Shown: positions 27,288-40,100 of the stretch, one piece after another
Numbering within the stretch: the stretch's first letter is position 1
Layout of the letters: each line of letters opens with the position of its first letter
Assembly: GCA_021234155.1 (NCBI GenBank)
Contig: JAJEKV010000017.1
Span: 20,032,501-20,096,500 of the forward strand
Reading direction: 5' to 3'
Length of the DNA: 64,000 nt
Origin: Isoetes taiwanensis
Taxonomy: Eukaryota; Streptophyta; Lycopodiopsida; Isoetales; Isoetaceae
The notes under the pieces: generated by a model
Databases searched by the model: none
What the model was told of the DNA's origin: nothing
The model's input: only the letters and a program-made list of their open reading frames with translations
Translations under genes and position numbers: made by a program

Positions 27288-30108
27288 CATGGATGCTGTA
27301 TATAGCATCGCGAGTCTTCTCACCTTGAAATCCTGCATTAACTTTACAATATATTTAATTACATACTTACTAGCTTAAACAAGATTTAAGCTATTAGTCT
27401 GATAGTAAAATTATATTTACTCTAGGATTTAACAATATTTACAACATTTACAAAATTATATTTACTCTAGGATTTAACAATATTTACAACATTTACATAC
27501 GTCTTAGCGCGATTATATAAACATTAATCATAATTTAGACAATAATGTTACGTAGGTAAGGTTTTAATATCATACACAGGAATTATGCATATGCTTCTAT
27601 TTTCTTCTTTGGGTTTTGCATTACCCCCCTTAGAAGTATATACCTAAGATGCACCTAAGTATACATGAAATTCGAACCCATGTGCGATTAAGCCTTATTC
27701 ATGAATTGGCGTGATATGTTTTGGTCCACCTGACCGTAAATATACATGTTATATTTTACTCCAATCTTTGACTTGGGATGGGTGGATTGAAATTCATCGT
27801 GGGCAAACATATTTGGGTTGATAGTCCTTACATCATGTTACTTTGTCGATCCTAGATAATTGTGGCTCTCAAACTTTCCAAGAGTTACAACCGAGACTTG
27901 AGGACATTGGGGATGAATTTTAATGTGCCAGTTTTGAAGGTAGTAAGTACAATGAACCGCATCAACTTGTGGATGATGTGTTTGTGTTTTTTTTTTCCTA
28001 TTAGTGCTCTAAGATATGTTGTTTTAGTCTAGTGGTGTGACTTGAATGCCTTAACACTAGAGTGGTCATATGATGTACCAGAAACGGTGCATTTGCACTG
28101 TTTGCTTTAAAATTCATATAGAATCAAAGGTTCAATAATCAGTCAAACCCCTCTTACCTATTAGTATACATGGTGGCGCTTATATTGCATGAAAATACCT
28201 AAAAATCTATTATCCTCGCTTATGAGTTACACTTCAGGGTAAATGCATAAGCTAAGTCCTGCTTTGCTTCATGTTTAGATAAAGTAAAACCTGCTCCCTG
28301 TGAAGAAGATTTTTAAGATTTTTTTCATTATTTTTATATTTTCTTCACGAGTTAGGAGTAAAACACAAGAACCTGCACCTCGCTAATCCAAGGTTTGAGA
28401 ATGGAGATATGAAGTTGTTTGAACATGACAGGTCAAACTATTGTTTGCCTCTCTCAGGAACCACATCGTTTTGAGTCATTCCTAAATCAAATTTAACTTT
28501 GTAGGAAATAAGCTTTGACCTAAAATTTTGAATGAAAGTAGTAAACTTGCTTTTATCTAAGAAAATATCCATTAGCCATAATGATGAAGTTTTGATTTTT
28601 ACTTTTTCATTTACAAGGACTGATAACTTATGTCTATATAAGAGTCATCCGAAAATTATATTAAGGAAAGGTTAATACGATATTGCTGGAATCAATGAAA
28701 ACAAACATGTAAATAGGCGATCGCTTATTCAGAAGAAATCGAAAGGTTTGTATATCCGAGATCATTACTAGTCCACCTTCTTTTAAAAATTAAGAACCCC
28801 TCATGTTAATCGGCATTTCAATTTCAATTGCGGATATGCACCCTCATGAGCTACCCATTCATTAAAAATAAACCAATGCTCATGATCTTGAGGTTTCCAG
28901 AGTGAACTTCCCCAGTGTCCATCCTAAGTTATCCGTTAGATCACATGTTCCATGGATTTTTACAAACCTATGCATTGTAATAGTGAACTCAAACTTAAGT
29001 TATGGACGAATGCAAAAAGAACGAAGAAACAAATATAAAAGCTAAATATGAAAATGAAAGACAACCGCTACGCCTTTTCTATTGGTCGATCCACATGGCT
29101 TGGGATCAAAAAGCAGAACATCCTCATCTTAATTGGTTTCAACTGCCCTTTAAGAATATATAAATTCCATGTATAGTATCTCTATTTGAAAAATTTTAGT
29201 TGGTTGCTAGAATTGCCTTATTTAATGGTAATGTTGAAGGGTCATGTAAATTGAACCTATATGAATCTCACTCACCTTCCAAAATTATGTTAGAGGGTTG
29301 CAGAAATCACCATATCATTATATATGATAAAATGAATAATAAATAGAATTGGTAATGACACTTAGAGAGATTTACTATACCCACCTGGCCTTAACCGCGG
29401 ACTATAATGGTCCATGCCTATTTATAATATTCAAGTTCATATAGAGTAGTATGTTATTTTTAATAACAAATTGAGATCTATGTGTTATTGATGGTGTTTA
29501 AATCCATAAAAATAATAGTCTATCAATGAATACAGCCAGTTACTATCATTATACCTAAAATAGGAACTCCTAAGTAGCAAACACGTGTCCTAAATTCATG
29601 ATAGTAAAAAATAAGAAGATTGCATCGTGTGTGAAGTGAAAAAGAATGTTATCTTGCTTTAAATATGGCAAGGCTAAGTACAAACTAGAAATGGTCCATG
29701 TCTATTTCAAATCAAATCTTCTACATGATATGTTTCAAGAGCTATGCTGCCAAGGAAAGATCATATTCATAAAAAAAATATTGCCTATTATAAAAGATGA
29801 GTTTTTTTGTACCATTACCTTAACTAAACTCCAATTTTATGTGCTGGCAATCATTTCTAAATATAAAGAATACATGGTTATTCACCATATTTAAGTTGAT
29901 AAAATTCTTTATTATGTAGATATAAGTGGAATGTATGGAATGCATCATCTATTGCCTTTGGAAAGCTTATATATGAGTTTGGTTAAACCATTTTAGTTCT
30001 ATTTTTGTCCTCGATTCTCTGTCGAATCTTCTTTCATGAAAATTGAGATCAAAACGACTTATGGATACTTCAAAAAATTATTGAATTATAGCTTTTAGAG
30101 TTGACAAC
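27288..30108. other. AT-rich, no gene; internal region of LTR-1 element not recognisable
   Basis: The minus strand just before the polypurine tract has a short open frame, but no pol domain can be read further in. One perfect tandem duplication (27407-27496) lies here. The rest is AT-rich with stops in all frames. Confidence 0.4.
27407..27496. repeat. 45-bp unit, two perfect tandem copies
   Basis: The unit AAAATTATATTTACTCTAGG… is repeated exactly at 27407 and 27452. Confidence 0.95.
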
Positions 30109-31092
30109 TAGCTGTAAGTTTTACATCAAAACTTGTTACAGTAAAGCTAGGTTCTGTCACATTTTAATATATGCTTTTTCAAGGGTTTATGGGATTTGTT
30201 TTTCGGGATAACAAGGAACTGCTGATTCCAAAGACATATCCAGCATCGTGACTACATCAACGGGTTAACACCTGGCAATACCCGCCTTCTAAGGTCATCT
30301 ATCCATGGTACGGCTACAAAATGTAACAAAACCAAGTCAGAGTCTGGCGAAACTATAGCTCAAGGAACCACGCAATGGCGTGGCATGTCCCAAGATATAA
30401 GCCGTCCTTCCGCCATCCTACACGACGCCCCGCCATGGCACACCCATCCGCCTCTGGCCCTCGACACCGTGCGACCAGGAGATTTTTGCTCAAGGCCACG
30501 GATCAGAAACTGCCTGCGGCTTTTAACCAAGATTTGGCCAATATTTTTGCTCAAACCCCACCTACCGTGGCTTTGAATCTTGAAGCGATTTTGCTCAAAC
30601 AGACGGTAAAATTCCTCTGGCCCTGGTGGCTGCCCTCCCTCTGCGCCGCCGGCGTCACAACAAACCCCAAATCCGGATAAGAAAACCCCAAAGCCATGCC
30701 GCCTGTACCCAAGATTCCTTTTAACGACAGTCTCACGGGCGCCCGAGGTGACAAGGCTGGCGCTGCAGGCACGACTCCATGAGATCCTCGTAATGCTGCT
30801 CCTTGGAGCCCCATGGTCGCCTGCTCGTCCACACCGCCGGAAAAGAACCGGGCCTCAAAACGCTATCCACAATGAACATTTGCTAACCATATGGCAACAA
30901 CAAGCTTGGTAACCACTGAAATTACAATTAGATATCTAAATGCCAACAAGCTGCTCAAATTGCCTAAAATATACGGTTTCCCATACTCTAAACCAGCCAA
31001 ATCTTACTCCACACCATTGCATTCCAAATACAAAACAAAAAACGGGGAAGTTTATAGCTGTAAGTTTTACATCAAAACTTGTTACAGTAAAG
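30109..31092. repeat. 38-bp direct repeats flanking a 908-bp insert
   Basis: The same 38 bases (beginning TAGCTGTAAGTTTTACATCA) occur at 30109-30146 and 31055-31092. The DNA between is partly GC-rich (30360-30860) and contrasts with the AT-rich flanks. It contains three spaced copies of TTTTGCTCAA. Open frames of 78-101 codons on both strands there have no recognisable domain. It looks like an insertion that duplicated its target, or a local duplication later filled in. Confidence 0.7.
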
Positions 31093-33158
31093 GAGAAATA
31101 ATTCACAACCTCAAACAGTTTTTTTGAGCTAAATATGGTTTGACGACTTCATATAATGTCATCTAATAGCAAGAAAATATGAAAACATGCAAATCAACAT
31201 GTTTTATCATAAAACATCAATTACTTCTAATTTTAAAAACATTTAGATCCCTTTATACTAGAAAGTTTAGAAAATGCAGTTCTGGTCTGGCGTAAAAACT
31301 GTTGAATTCTATGAGATTTGGGCAATCACCACAACATATCAATAAATCTATTCGTCATGAAATTCTCCATGGCCATAAAGAATCGAGTGAAGTTTCTAAA
31401 AATGGTGGTATCTTATGAAATGGAAGTGGCAGAAGGTATTGCTGAACCAATTCTGATAGATGAACCCAGAACAGTTCCAGTAACAACTCTTGTGTTAAGG
31501 GTATATAGCAAGATCGTAGCAGAGAAAGAAAAATAGCAAACGAGTGCACTGGATCAAATTAAGATGAGGATTAGACTACTAATGTTTTTAAGAACATGAA
31601 ATCTGTAGGCTTTGCATCTTCATTTTGCGCACTGTGAAGTGAGCTTTTACATTAGTTGTGCACATCTTGGAGATTGTTCTTGAATACATGTTTCTTTCGT
31701 ATTTTTTTGAAATAAATGTAGGTCTTTAGACTCTTGAATGCTAGATGTATTATTTTTGGATTGCCCAAAAGGTAAACCCCTGTGAGGTGGGCTGATGGGA
31801 TATTATTTTTGTACCATTAGATATGCTAATTCAACGGATGAGATTAAAAATCTTTCTGCACTGAACAGCTCAGGTCGAGATTTTCTCAGTGTTATGTGAT
31901 CTGGATCGCCACTGATCTTCTTAGTCCTGTGTTAGGTGCCCATCCAACCATCAAAACTGTTTGACAAAACCATACCTATTTTCTTCTGGCATTGGCTTTA
32001 GCCAGTTCTAATGATCTGAATTGCAAGTCATATGTGTTGTATTCAGTTGCTCAGCATACGAATCTTTTCAAAGCTTTAGAGCTGCATTCAATAAGGTTGG
32101 GGAGCCAAGCCACTTTTCCATGGAACACAATCCTATTTTCTATCATTGTAAGATGGGCAGAGGTGAGTTTTCCCTAGAAGATGCCACATAAGCAGACTTT
32201 ATTTTTTAATGCCAGCTACATACCTCAGGTTTATAGTCAAGAAAAAAGCATGTTTGTGTAGATTTAGAAGACTATTTTCTAATAGGCTTTTCAAGAATCT
32301 TTCATAGTTTAGATTTCGGTTTGGGCTTGGAGAATTATGCATTTCGCCATCTTTATCAAATATTCATTGCAGCTGCAAACGCCGCCTTCTTTTTGGTCCA
32401 CAGTCCACCAAGAACTGGAAAAACCATATGTTTGCAAAAACCATTAGAACAGGGAGGAAACTCTTTGACTTTTTGCAGGTTGCGTTGACTGCTCCATAGT
32501 TGGCCCAAACATATAGTAAGCTTATTTCCTCATTCAGGTGACTAAGAGCATCACATCTAAGGTAAACTCTGGTGTACTCAATGCACTTTCACATTTCCTA
32601 GCGTTGATGCACGTTCTGAAGGCACAATATCTTTCCATTCAGCATCATGCTTTAGCCCTAATGGACTAACTATAGTTCTAATCCAAGCGCTAGGTTCACA
32701 AGGTCCATAAAAATATCTCTATTGCATCTCCACCTTTTGGCAAAAGCACAGCCATCCAAGTATTGGAACCATGAACAAAGATGAAAATGTATGTCTAAGA
32801 ATACACAACAATTGTTTCTACTACTGTCTGGTTAAATAATCCTTGTATAGAAAGCTCGTCTACACAATTACTTCATATACATAATGTTTGAATTTGACAC
32901 TTTACGTTAGTAGGGCCACCTCATTTTAACTACATAATTGTTACTCTACTAGACATGGAATATTAGAAGGGCAAGAAAAAAGGAGGCCTACTTTTTCATC
33001 GTCATCCATCTTTTGTTACAATTCAACCATTATTACGCATGAGATTTTCTTGTATGGTAATAAACTCACTTTGGTTTTTGACATGGCATCTAGAATTAAT
33101 TTCAGAACATGGACAAAAGAGACCTGTGCTTCACTACTTGCTAGTACTAAAATTTGAA
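31093..33158. other. no gene recognised
   Basis: AT-rich. A plus-strand frame at 31318-31536 (72 codons, with MEVAEGIAEPILIDEPRTV) has protein-like composition but no identifiable family. Nothing else stands out. Confidence 0.35.
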
Positions 33159-33195
33159 TTTATCATCCACGGAGACCAAATAGCCTATGGGACTC
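33159..33195 (+). repeat. single end of the TIR-element family
   Basis: Matches the 32-bp terminal inverted repeat of the 54491-55299 element (TTTATCATCCACGGAGACCA and onward) with a few differences. No opposite end was found nearby. Confidence 0.6.
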
Positions 33196-34146
33196 AAACA
33201 AAGAACAGCCAATCTATTACTATACACGCATGCAAGCTCATGATATTTTATAATAACATAGTAAAGCAAAATATTGTATCCATAATGGTAAGCATGATTT
33301 TACAAAGCCCTACAACTAACTACAGGTAGTAGGACAACCCGACAAATGCTACCCAACAAATGCTAGTGGCTGGGCACGTGATTTGGGCCTCCCATCATGC
33401 TACCCCCATCTCCAAGCTTATAGGTGCATTTCAAACTTGCTTAGTTTAGAACTTGCATCTTCAATTCCAAAAGAGGGCGAAGGTGGCAAGAACTTTTACA
33501 TAATGACAAAGCTAGGATCTTATAACTTCTCTAAATTGTTATTTTCGAACTCCTCTCTAAATTGAACTCTCTAATTTGATGTTTTCGAACTCCTCTCTAA
33601 ATTTTGGAAGCAACAATATCAGGGTTAGAACAATTTTTGCAAAATCAAACTACGTCTACAGATCTGAAGTTCATGCATATGCTGGAGCTTTGTTTTCCAA
33701 GACTTACAACTACCTATTTATATACTCAAACTATATTGTAGTATTTCTTTTGACGTGTTAATTCATCTTGATACCAAGCACCTATACCTGATCAGCGCTA
33801 CTGCCTACAGGAAAACATCTTGCTCATGGTCTGACTAAAACTCTCAATGCCATAACATTCAGCTACTACAAAAGCCACATATGCATTAACCTCTGCTTTT
33901 TTTACCAGCTTGTTTTAGTTAAGAGGTCGATTTCAGAAGAGACGTTAGAATTATGAAATTCAACCCCTAACTAAGCATGCCTGGCTGTGATCTTGCAAAG
34001 CCATCATTTAAAGTTACAATTATCATAATCACTTTTATCAAATTCAATTACATTTTGCACGCTTCATTTTCTCTCTGCTTTTACAGCTAATATCAAATAT
34101 ATACAAATTTACAGTTTTGGAGTATCCGCTACAAAAATTTACAATA
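33196..34146. other. 3' flank of SMC6
   Basis: AT-rich. A 22-bp phrase (TTTTCGAACTCCTCTCTAAA…) occurs twice, at about 33541 and 33582. No gene is seen. The SMC6 3' UTR should lie just below 34147, but I could not place a poly(A) signal with confidence. Confidence 0.4.
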
Positions 34147-37100
34147 TTAAGGGCGCGGTGCTGCCATCTGCTGTTTCTTCACTTTGGGAATCGCTTTAAC
34201 CATGCTACAAACCACAGACACAAGTTAGAAAGTTGTTTGGAAATTCACGTCGAGCAGCAATTATATGGTCGCAAAAGAGTAGCTTAAAAACAATCTAGAC
34301 CAAAATTTTTGCAATATAAAAAGTCAATAACTAAATAGTTAAAAGCAAACAAGAAAAGTCAAAGTCAGAAAGGAAACAAATAGTGGAAGCCTAAAATGCA
34401 AAGATAGAAGCAATACATAAACATCTCATGCCAGGGCTAAAATCACTCTCCAACTTTTACAGAGATAATAAATTCCCTCTCCGTCATATCTGACTTTGTA
34501 TAGTTGCTAGTGTTCGGGCGGTGGATGGCTTTGTAACTGCAAGACATGTTTTAAGGGACATAGGAACTCTGTACAGGTTCCCCTTTCACGTCAAACCTAT
34601 ATTTCTAGACTCAACTAATGATAACTACAACCACCGGTTCTGCTGCTCTGCTACTTCTGCCACCACTGATCCTAGAAGGGATGGGAATGAAAAACCAGGT
34701 ATGCTATAACTGTTATCCTACACAAACTGTGCTTTTCAGAACAATTTCTCCAGCTTAGAGATTTCATAGCTTTGCAAAAATATTGACAAACCTGATATCA
34801 TGAGGAGTAATAAAAATCCATTGTGAGCCTTGTTGCAATGCAAATTCTACAACCGTCTCCAGGCTAATTTTACGGCTTATTGCATCCTGCAATAACAATG
34901 TTGATATTAAATAAGAGAAGAGGACTGCATAATTGCTGATCTTTCAAACCATACCATAAAAACATCAAACTCGTCCATTGCACGAAAAGGTGATTCGGTC
35001 ATTGCATGCAATGCTAGCGCAAAACTTAGAGTCGAAAATGACCGTTCCCCACCTGTAAATAGTGTGAGCATTACTTAAAAATATGAAGCTAAAAGACAGT
35101 TGGACCAGATTAATACCAGATAGGGCACGTGTATCATTCACAGACGTCCTTGAATTGTCTTGAGGCATTTGCACCTGCATATCGACAGAGAAACATAAAG
35201 AGAAATTATATGACCCAAAAAGATGGATGTAATAACTCACCTGTAATGAGAGTTCTTCTGAAACATAGTCAACCTTAACATGGCCACTGAAACCCTTTTT
35301 ACCTAAGTGAGCATTAAATCTGTTCCCATTATTCAATAATGCTTAGCACAAGCCAATGGAAATGTCACTATGGATACAAAATTCTTAACAAGCTCACGTA
35401 CTGCCATGTGAGTTGCCGACGAAGATACTCAGTATTTCTTTGGAACTTTGCTTCTCTATCCTGAATTGCTTCTTTTATAATCTGAAACAGTAACTCGCAT
35501 AACAAACTATAACAATATTGCAATGCAAATAAGTATTCCACAACATACATCTAGTTTTGTAGTGAACTGGGCACAGGTAAGTTCCTCTCTCAGCAGTTTT
35601 TTCTGGATTTTCTCAAGCTTCTTGCGCAGCTCATCAGCCTCACCAGGAATTTCTCTGCATATCACAAAAACTTGAGATTCACTTAAAAACACTGAGAGAG
35701 CCCAGATAAACTAGCAAGGAAAAGAAGGTGAGTACGGTCCACGTCATCCTTAACAGAGGCTGGCAATTTGATAATCCAACCAATGGCACAAAGAAAATCA
35801 GATCTTCAAGAATGTAGAAAACATGACACCCAACACTGTGGGAGCCTGATTATGCCAGATAAACTAGCAAGGAAAAGAAGGTGAGTACAGTTCACATCAT
35901 CCTTAACAGAGGCTGGCAATTGGATAATGACACGGGTCTTCAACGTAAAGAAATTGGCCGAATAAGGCATGACCTGACCTTAATAGTTTTTTAGAAGAAA
36001 AATACCCCTGCAGAACTGGATCAAATCCCATTCTAAGGATTCGGAAACAAACAACTTCAGCTAAATGTTTGTCACCTTCAATTTCTAATCTAGTGGAAGA
36101 CGTTCTTAGACTAGTAAAGACAAAGGTTCTTGTCTTGAGGCATTTGCAATTCAGCTAAAGCTTTTTCACTTACTGAGGTGGAAGGCCACGTTGTTCTCTG
36201 GACCAACTTTCGTCCTACGTGGAGGAGCGAAAGGGTATGGTTCTATAGCCATCAATTCTTCCATTTACGCTTCAAGAATGCCCAAACAACATGCTGTTTT
36301 ATCCCTCTTGTTAAGTCCATGACTCAAGATAGATCTGTCTTGATGAACAAGATGATTGGAAGTCCAAAATGACTAAGCAACAGATGCTTCTCTGATAAGC
36401 ACCGCCACACATCCTTTCCTTACCAAAAAAGCCCAAAATGAAGCTACTTAAGTAATCTATCTCGGTCTACTGAATCTTCTAACTTTTGATGATAGTGCTG
36501 CGCAACCGCGGTAGTACGTAAGATTCTCAGGTTAAACAACAACCCAAAAGCATCTGAATGTTTATGGAAAAACTATCCCATTATCATATCAAAAACATGC
36601 CGTGGCTTTGGGAGCCAGATTCTGCCGAGCTCTCATACTTTCTTCTGATTGGCTGGATTGCTTATACATGAGAGACCTCTGCATTAATGGTTCGCAACAT
36701 AGGTTACTATTTCTGCAGCTTTCAAACACAATTAATTTCCCTTTACAGTCCGTCACAGCATGCCACATTCATTATAATTTCTCCTTGCTTTCTTAACAAT
36801 CTTATCGCATCTCATTCCTATCTAATACCAAGGCTTCAACAATGATTACAAAATGGTCACAAACCTTCTCTTAACTCCAAGGACAAGAAAGATAAGGAAA
36901 TGATTATTTTAACTATAGCATGTATACTACTAGACTTGACCCTTACCTCCTATCATGGTCAATACGTTGCAAAAGACGTTTAAGTTGAGTATTTAGTTTC
37001 TGCGGGTTGTCTTGTACCCCTCCTAACTGGTTCACTTCATCCTCAAGGCAAATCTGAGATGCTTTCCAGGAATTTGTCTGCATCAATATGCAGATTATCG

Positions 37101-40100
37101 TTTGTACAACTTCCAATTCATAACAAGTAGTACAAACATATCAACCATAATGCCTAAACTAATTTACTAATCTAAGGACTTCCACCACTTTATATACCAT
37201 CCAGATAAGATTTACAAAATATAAAAGAAGTGAAGAAGATAATATCGATCACTAACCTTACGCTCCTCACGGAGTTTCTCTAATCCTTCTTCAATGGCCT
37301 TCCTGCTGGGAAAGAATTTTCCATTCAAGAGTTGATTGAAATGGTCAACATTCTGCAATGACAGTAACCATGTTAGTTCAATTTTACAGAATGCAAATAC
37401 ACATATTTGATTAAGTGGGTGATTGGAGATTCATTAGCAGCGCAAATCCTAGCTGATGCTTGGATCTTGCTTGGAGTGTCTAGAATAGTCAGAACAACTT
37501 CCCCCAATTGCTCAGTAGCATTGAAAAGGCTACCCTCAATATTATGCATTGCCAGAAAGATAAGGTCCATATTTTGTTTGACATCATATAGGTTGTTGCC
37601 AAGGTGCCATGATGCAGTAATCTGTCTGAATTAAAATTTGAATAGCTAACAACAAGAAGGCTGATTTCCAACATAAATGTCAGCTACAACCATTCCCAAC
37701 ACAAATGCCAACAGCTTCAAATCTAAAACCATGTTGATCACATTAGCTTTAAAATCGGTCTATCAGAGTTATCAATGTTGATCTTAATCCTTTAAGTGGC
37801 AGATCATGGGGATGAATTTAAGCAGATAGGTGCAAAAATAACTGGGTACAGGCCAACAAATAGTTAGGGTCTCAATGAGACTCAAACTTTGCATGAATAC
37901 TTACAGAGCTAGCAGTGTTTGCCTCATCTTCAAGTGACTGCAGTTCCTTCTCCACAGCCTGCAGTGCCTCAACGTCATCCTTTGCAGCTTCTGCAGATCA
38001 AGTAAAACAGATATGCAACAGCCTTTGATATCTGAGACTTGATAATTAAACAGACTACTGCCAAAGAGAGAATTTACTATTTTTGGGTCCAGATTCTACA
38101 AGTTGGCTTCGGTGGTTAACAAGAACAATGGAGGTTTAAGGCCTCATTCTCTGTAATAGGCATTATTTTCTCTGACAGGTTCAACAAGCTCATGGGACTT
38201 CCACAATATGATGAGAAACTAGAAGCCTAATGTGATCGGTGTGGATAGACGTGCCAGAACATACCAGAGTATGCCTAGTGTGCAAAATACAGGGACATTT
38301 ATATCCTAATATTCAGCATAGTACGACATAAACTGCTATTGTAGGACATCTTAGGTAATAATTAGCGTTATGAATTTAACTACACACTGCAAATATACTC
38401 TTTACACATGGCTGACCTGGTTGTACATAGAGAGGATCTTACAAGAACTTCTTGAATACTTTTATTCTAAGGCCCAGCTACATCGTTATTGACGTCCCAT
38501 ATGATATCGAGTATTTAACAGCACAATATAGGGTGTCCTCCCACCAGCTGGAGATTGAGAATATTGTGATAAGCATATTAGTTGTCTGATCTGAATATGG
38601 TTTGAGTCTGATGCCTGCCTACTATATCATGACGTAGATAGCACTGCCCCTTAGAGATCCAACAATTTTGCAGAAACACATGAAGTACTATGGCTAGAAA
38701 TGTATAGCTACTTATGAATGAACTTCTCAAAACAAAGATATACCATGAGCCAATGGGAAAGACACAACCCCATTTTTTTCGGTCAAGGATAGAGTGACAA
38801 GGTAATTGATGGCTCACCAAGGAAAAAGGTACCAGATTCAGCTTTACTAGCATAGAAAAGAGCGTGCCAAAAATTATCATCGAACAACAAATGTTGGGAC
38901 CTTGAGACAGCTAGGAAAATAAACCTTCCAGGCAAATTATCTTACCACGCAACTTATCAAACTCAGCTTTTGCAGTCGTGCACTTTTGCTCTGCAATCCG
39001 TAACTGGACGTGGATTTTTTCTCCATAGCATTTCTTCTCCTCAATCTCGGCAAGAATTTTCTGTTCAACACATCATTACGTGACTAAAATAAGAAAACAA
39101 AATGCATGTGTACCACCTACAGGGAGTCAGCAAAAGCGACATTATAAACCCTACATTATTGACAATAGCATACCAGTAACTAGCATGTTTTAATGTTTAA
39201 GAGTTTTGAGAAAAAAGGATTAGAAGATGCACCCTCCACTTTATTCATATGGGAAAACAAGGTGTTTCCAACAGTAAAGAAGGAATGACTATACTGTCAT
39301 GAACGGTGACATGGCATAAATGTGACTTGTATCACCACCTTATCGGGTGTAGAGTAACACTTCTTCACTCTTCAGCATGTGGGCATGCTAGGTGTGGAGT
39401 CACAAGCATGAAATGGACTTCGTTCATTCAAGCACTAATCTAAGCTTTGGTGATGTAGACTTGGCTACAAGACTTGGAAATGCACAAGTTTCATGTCAGG
39501 TTATCTCTCTCGTTTCTTAGGGGAGAATTCGCTAGCATATGCATCATAGGGAGTGGTTGACATTATCTGATGCCGTAGAATAGTATGCTAGGGAAGTACG
39601 ATCATTTTAGTAATTGAGCCAGTATCATAGGCGCATATTTCCAATCCTCTTGTAAGCTTTTAGACCTTTTTTATCACTTCCAACAATTGATTATATGTAT
39701 TCCATCATTACAAAAAAAAGGAGAAAATAGCCAACAAAGACCAACTGAGTACTGATGTGGATCTCTTGAAGTTGTAATAGTGTTCCGTTACCTGATTCCT
39801 ATCCTTTTCTTCCCATCCCAAATCTGACTAACTGCTCTTAGAAGGACATCAAGGTGTAGCAAAAGTGGATCCCCTGGATCATCCATCTTGGATGTCAGTT
39901 CCATTATTTCTGACCATGTTACTTGGAATATTACTGTTTAAATGACTTCGCCAAACTAATACTCAGTTTTACCTTTGCAGTCTGAGATCCATAGTTGGTA
40001 ATTGAAAGGACCAGAAAAGCAATGTATTCCAGAATGTGCATGCCTAAATCCAAGTGATATGAACAAAATTAAGACTTAACTGAAACTTCCTGCTCAAGCT

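Noticed and set aside
30375-30832. Overlapping ORFs of 63-101 codons in the GC-rich insert
   Set aside because: Frames on both strands reflect high GC and few stops. None has a recognisable motif.
38578-38880. Possible Ty1/copia RNase H remnant in SMC6 intron 18 (frame with GCVFPIGSW and RSDN on the minus strand)
   Set aside because: Only two short, weak matches to the copia pattern. The expected TEAEY-type core is missing, so chance cannot be excluded.
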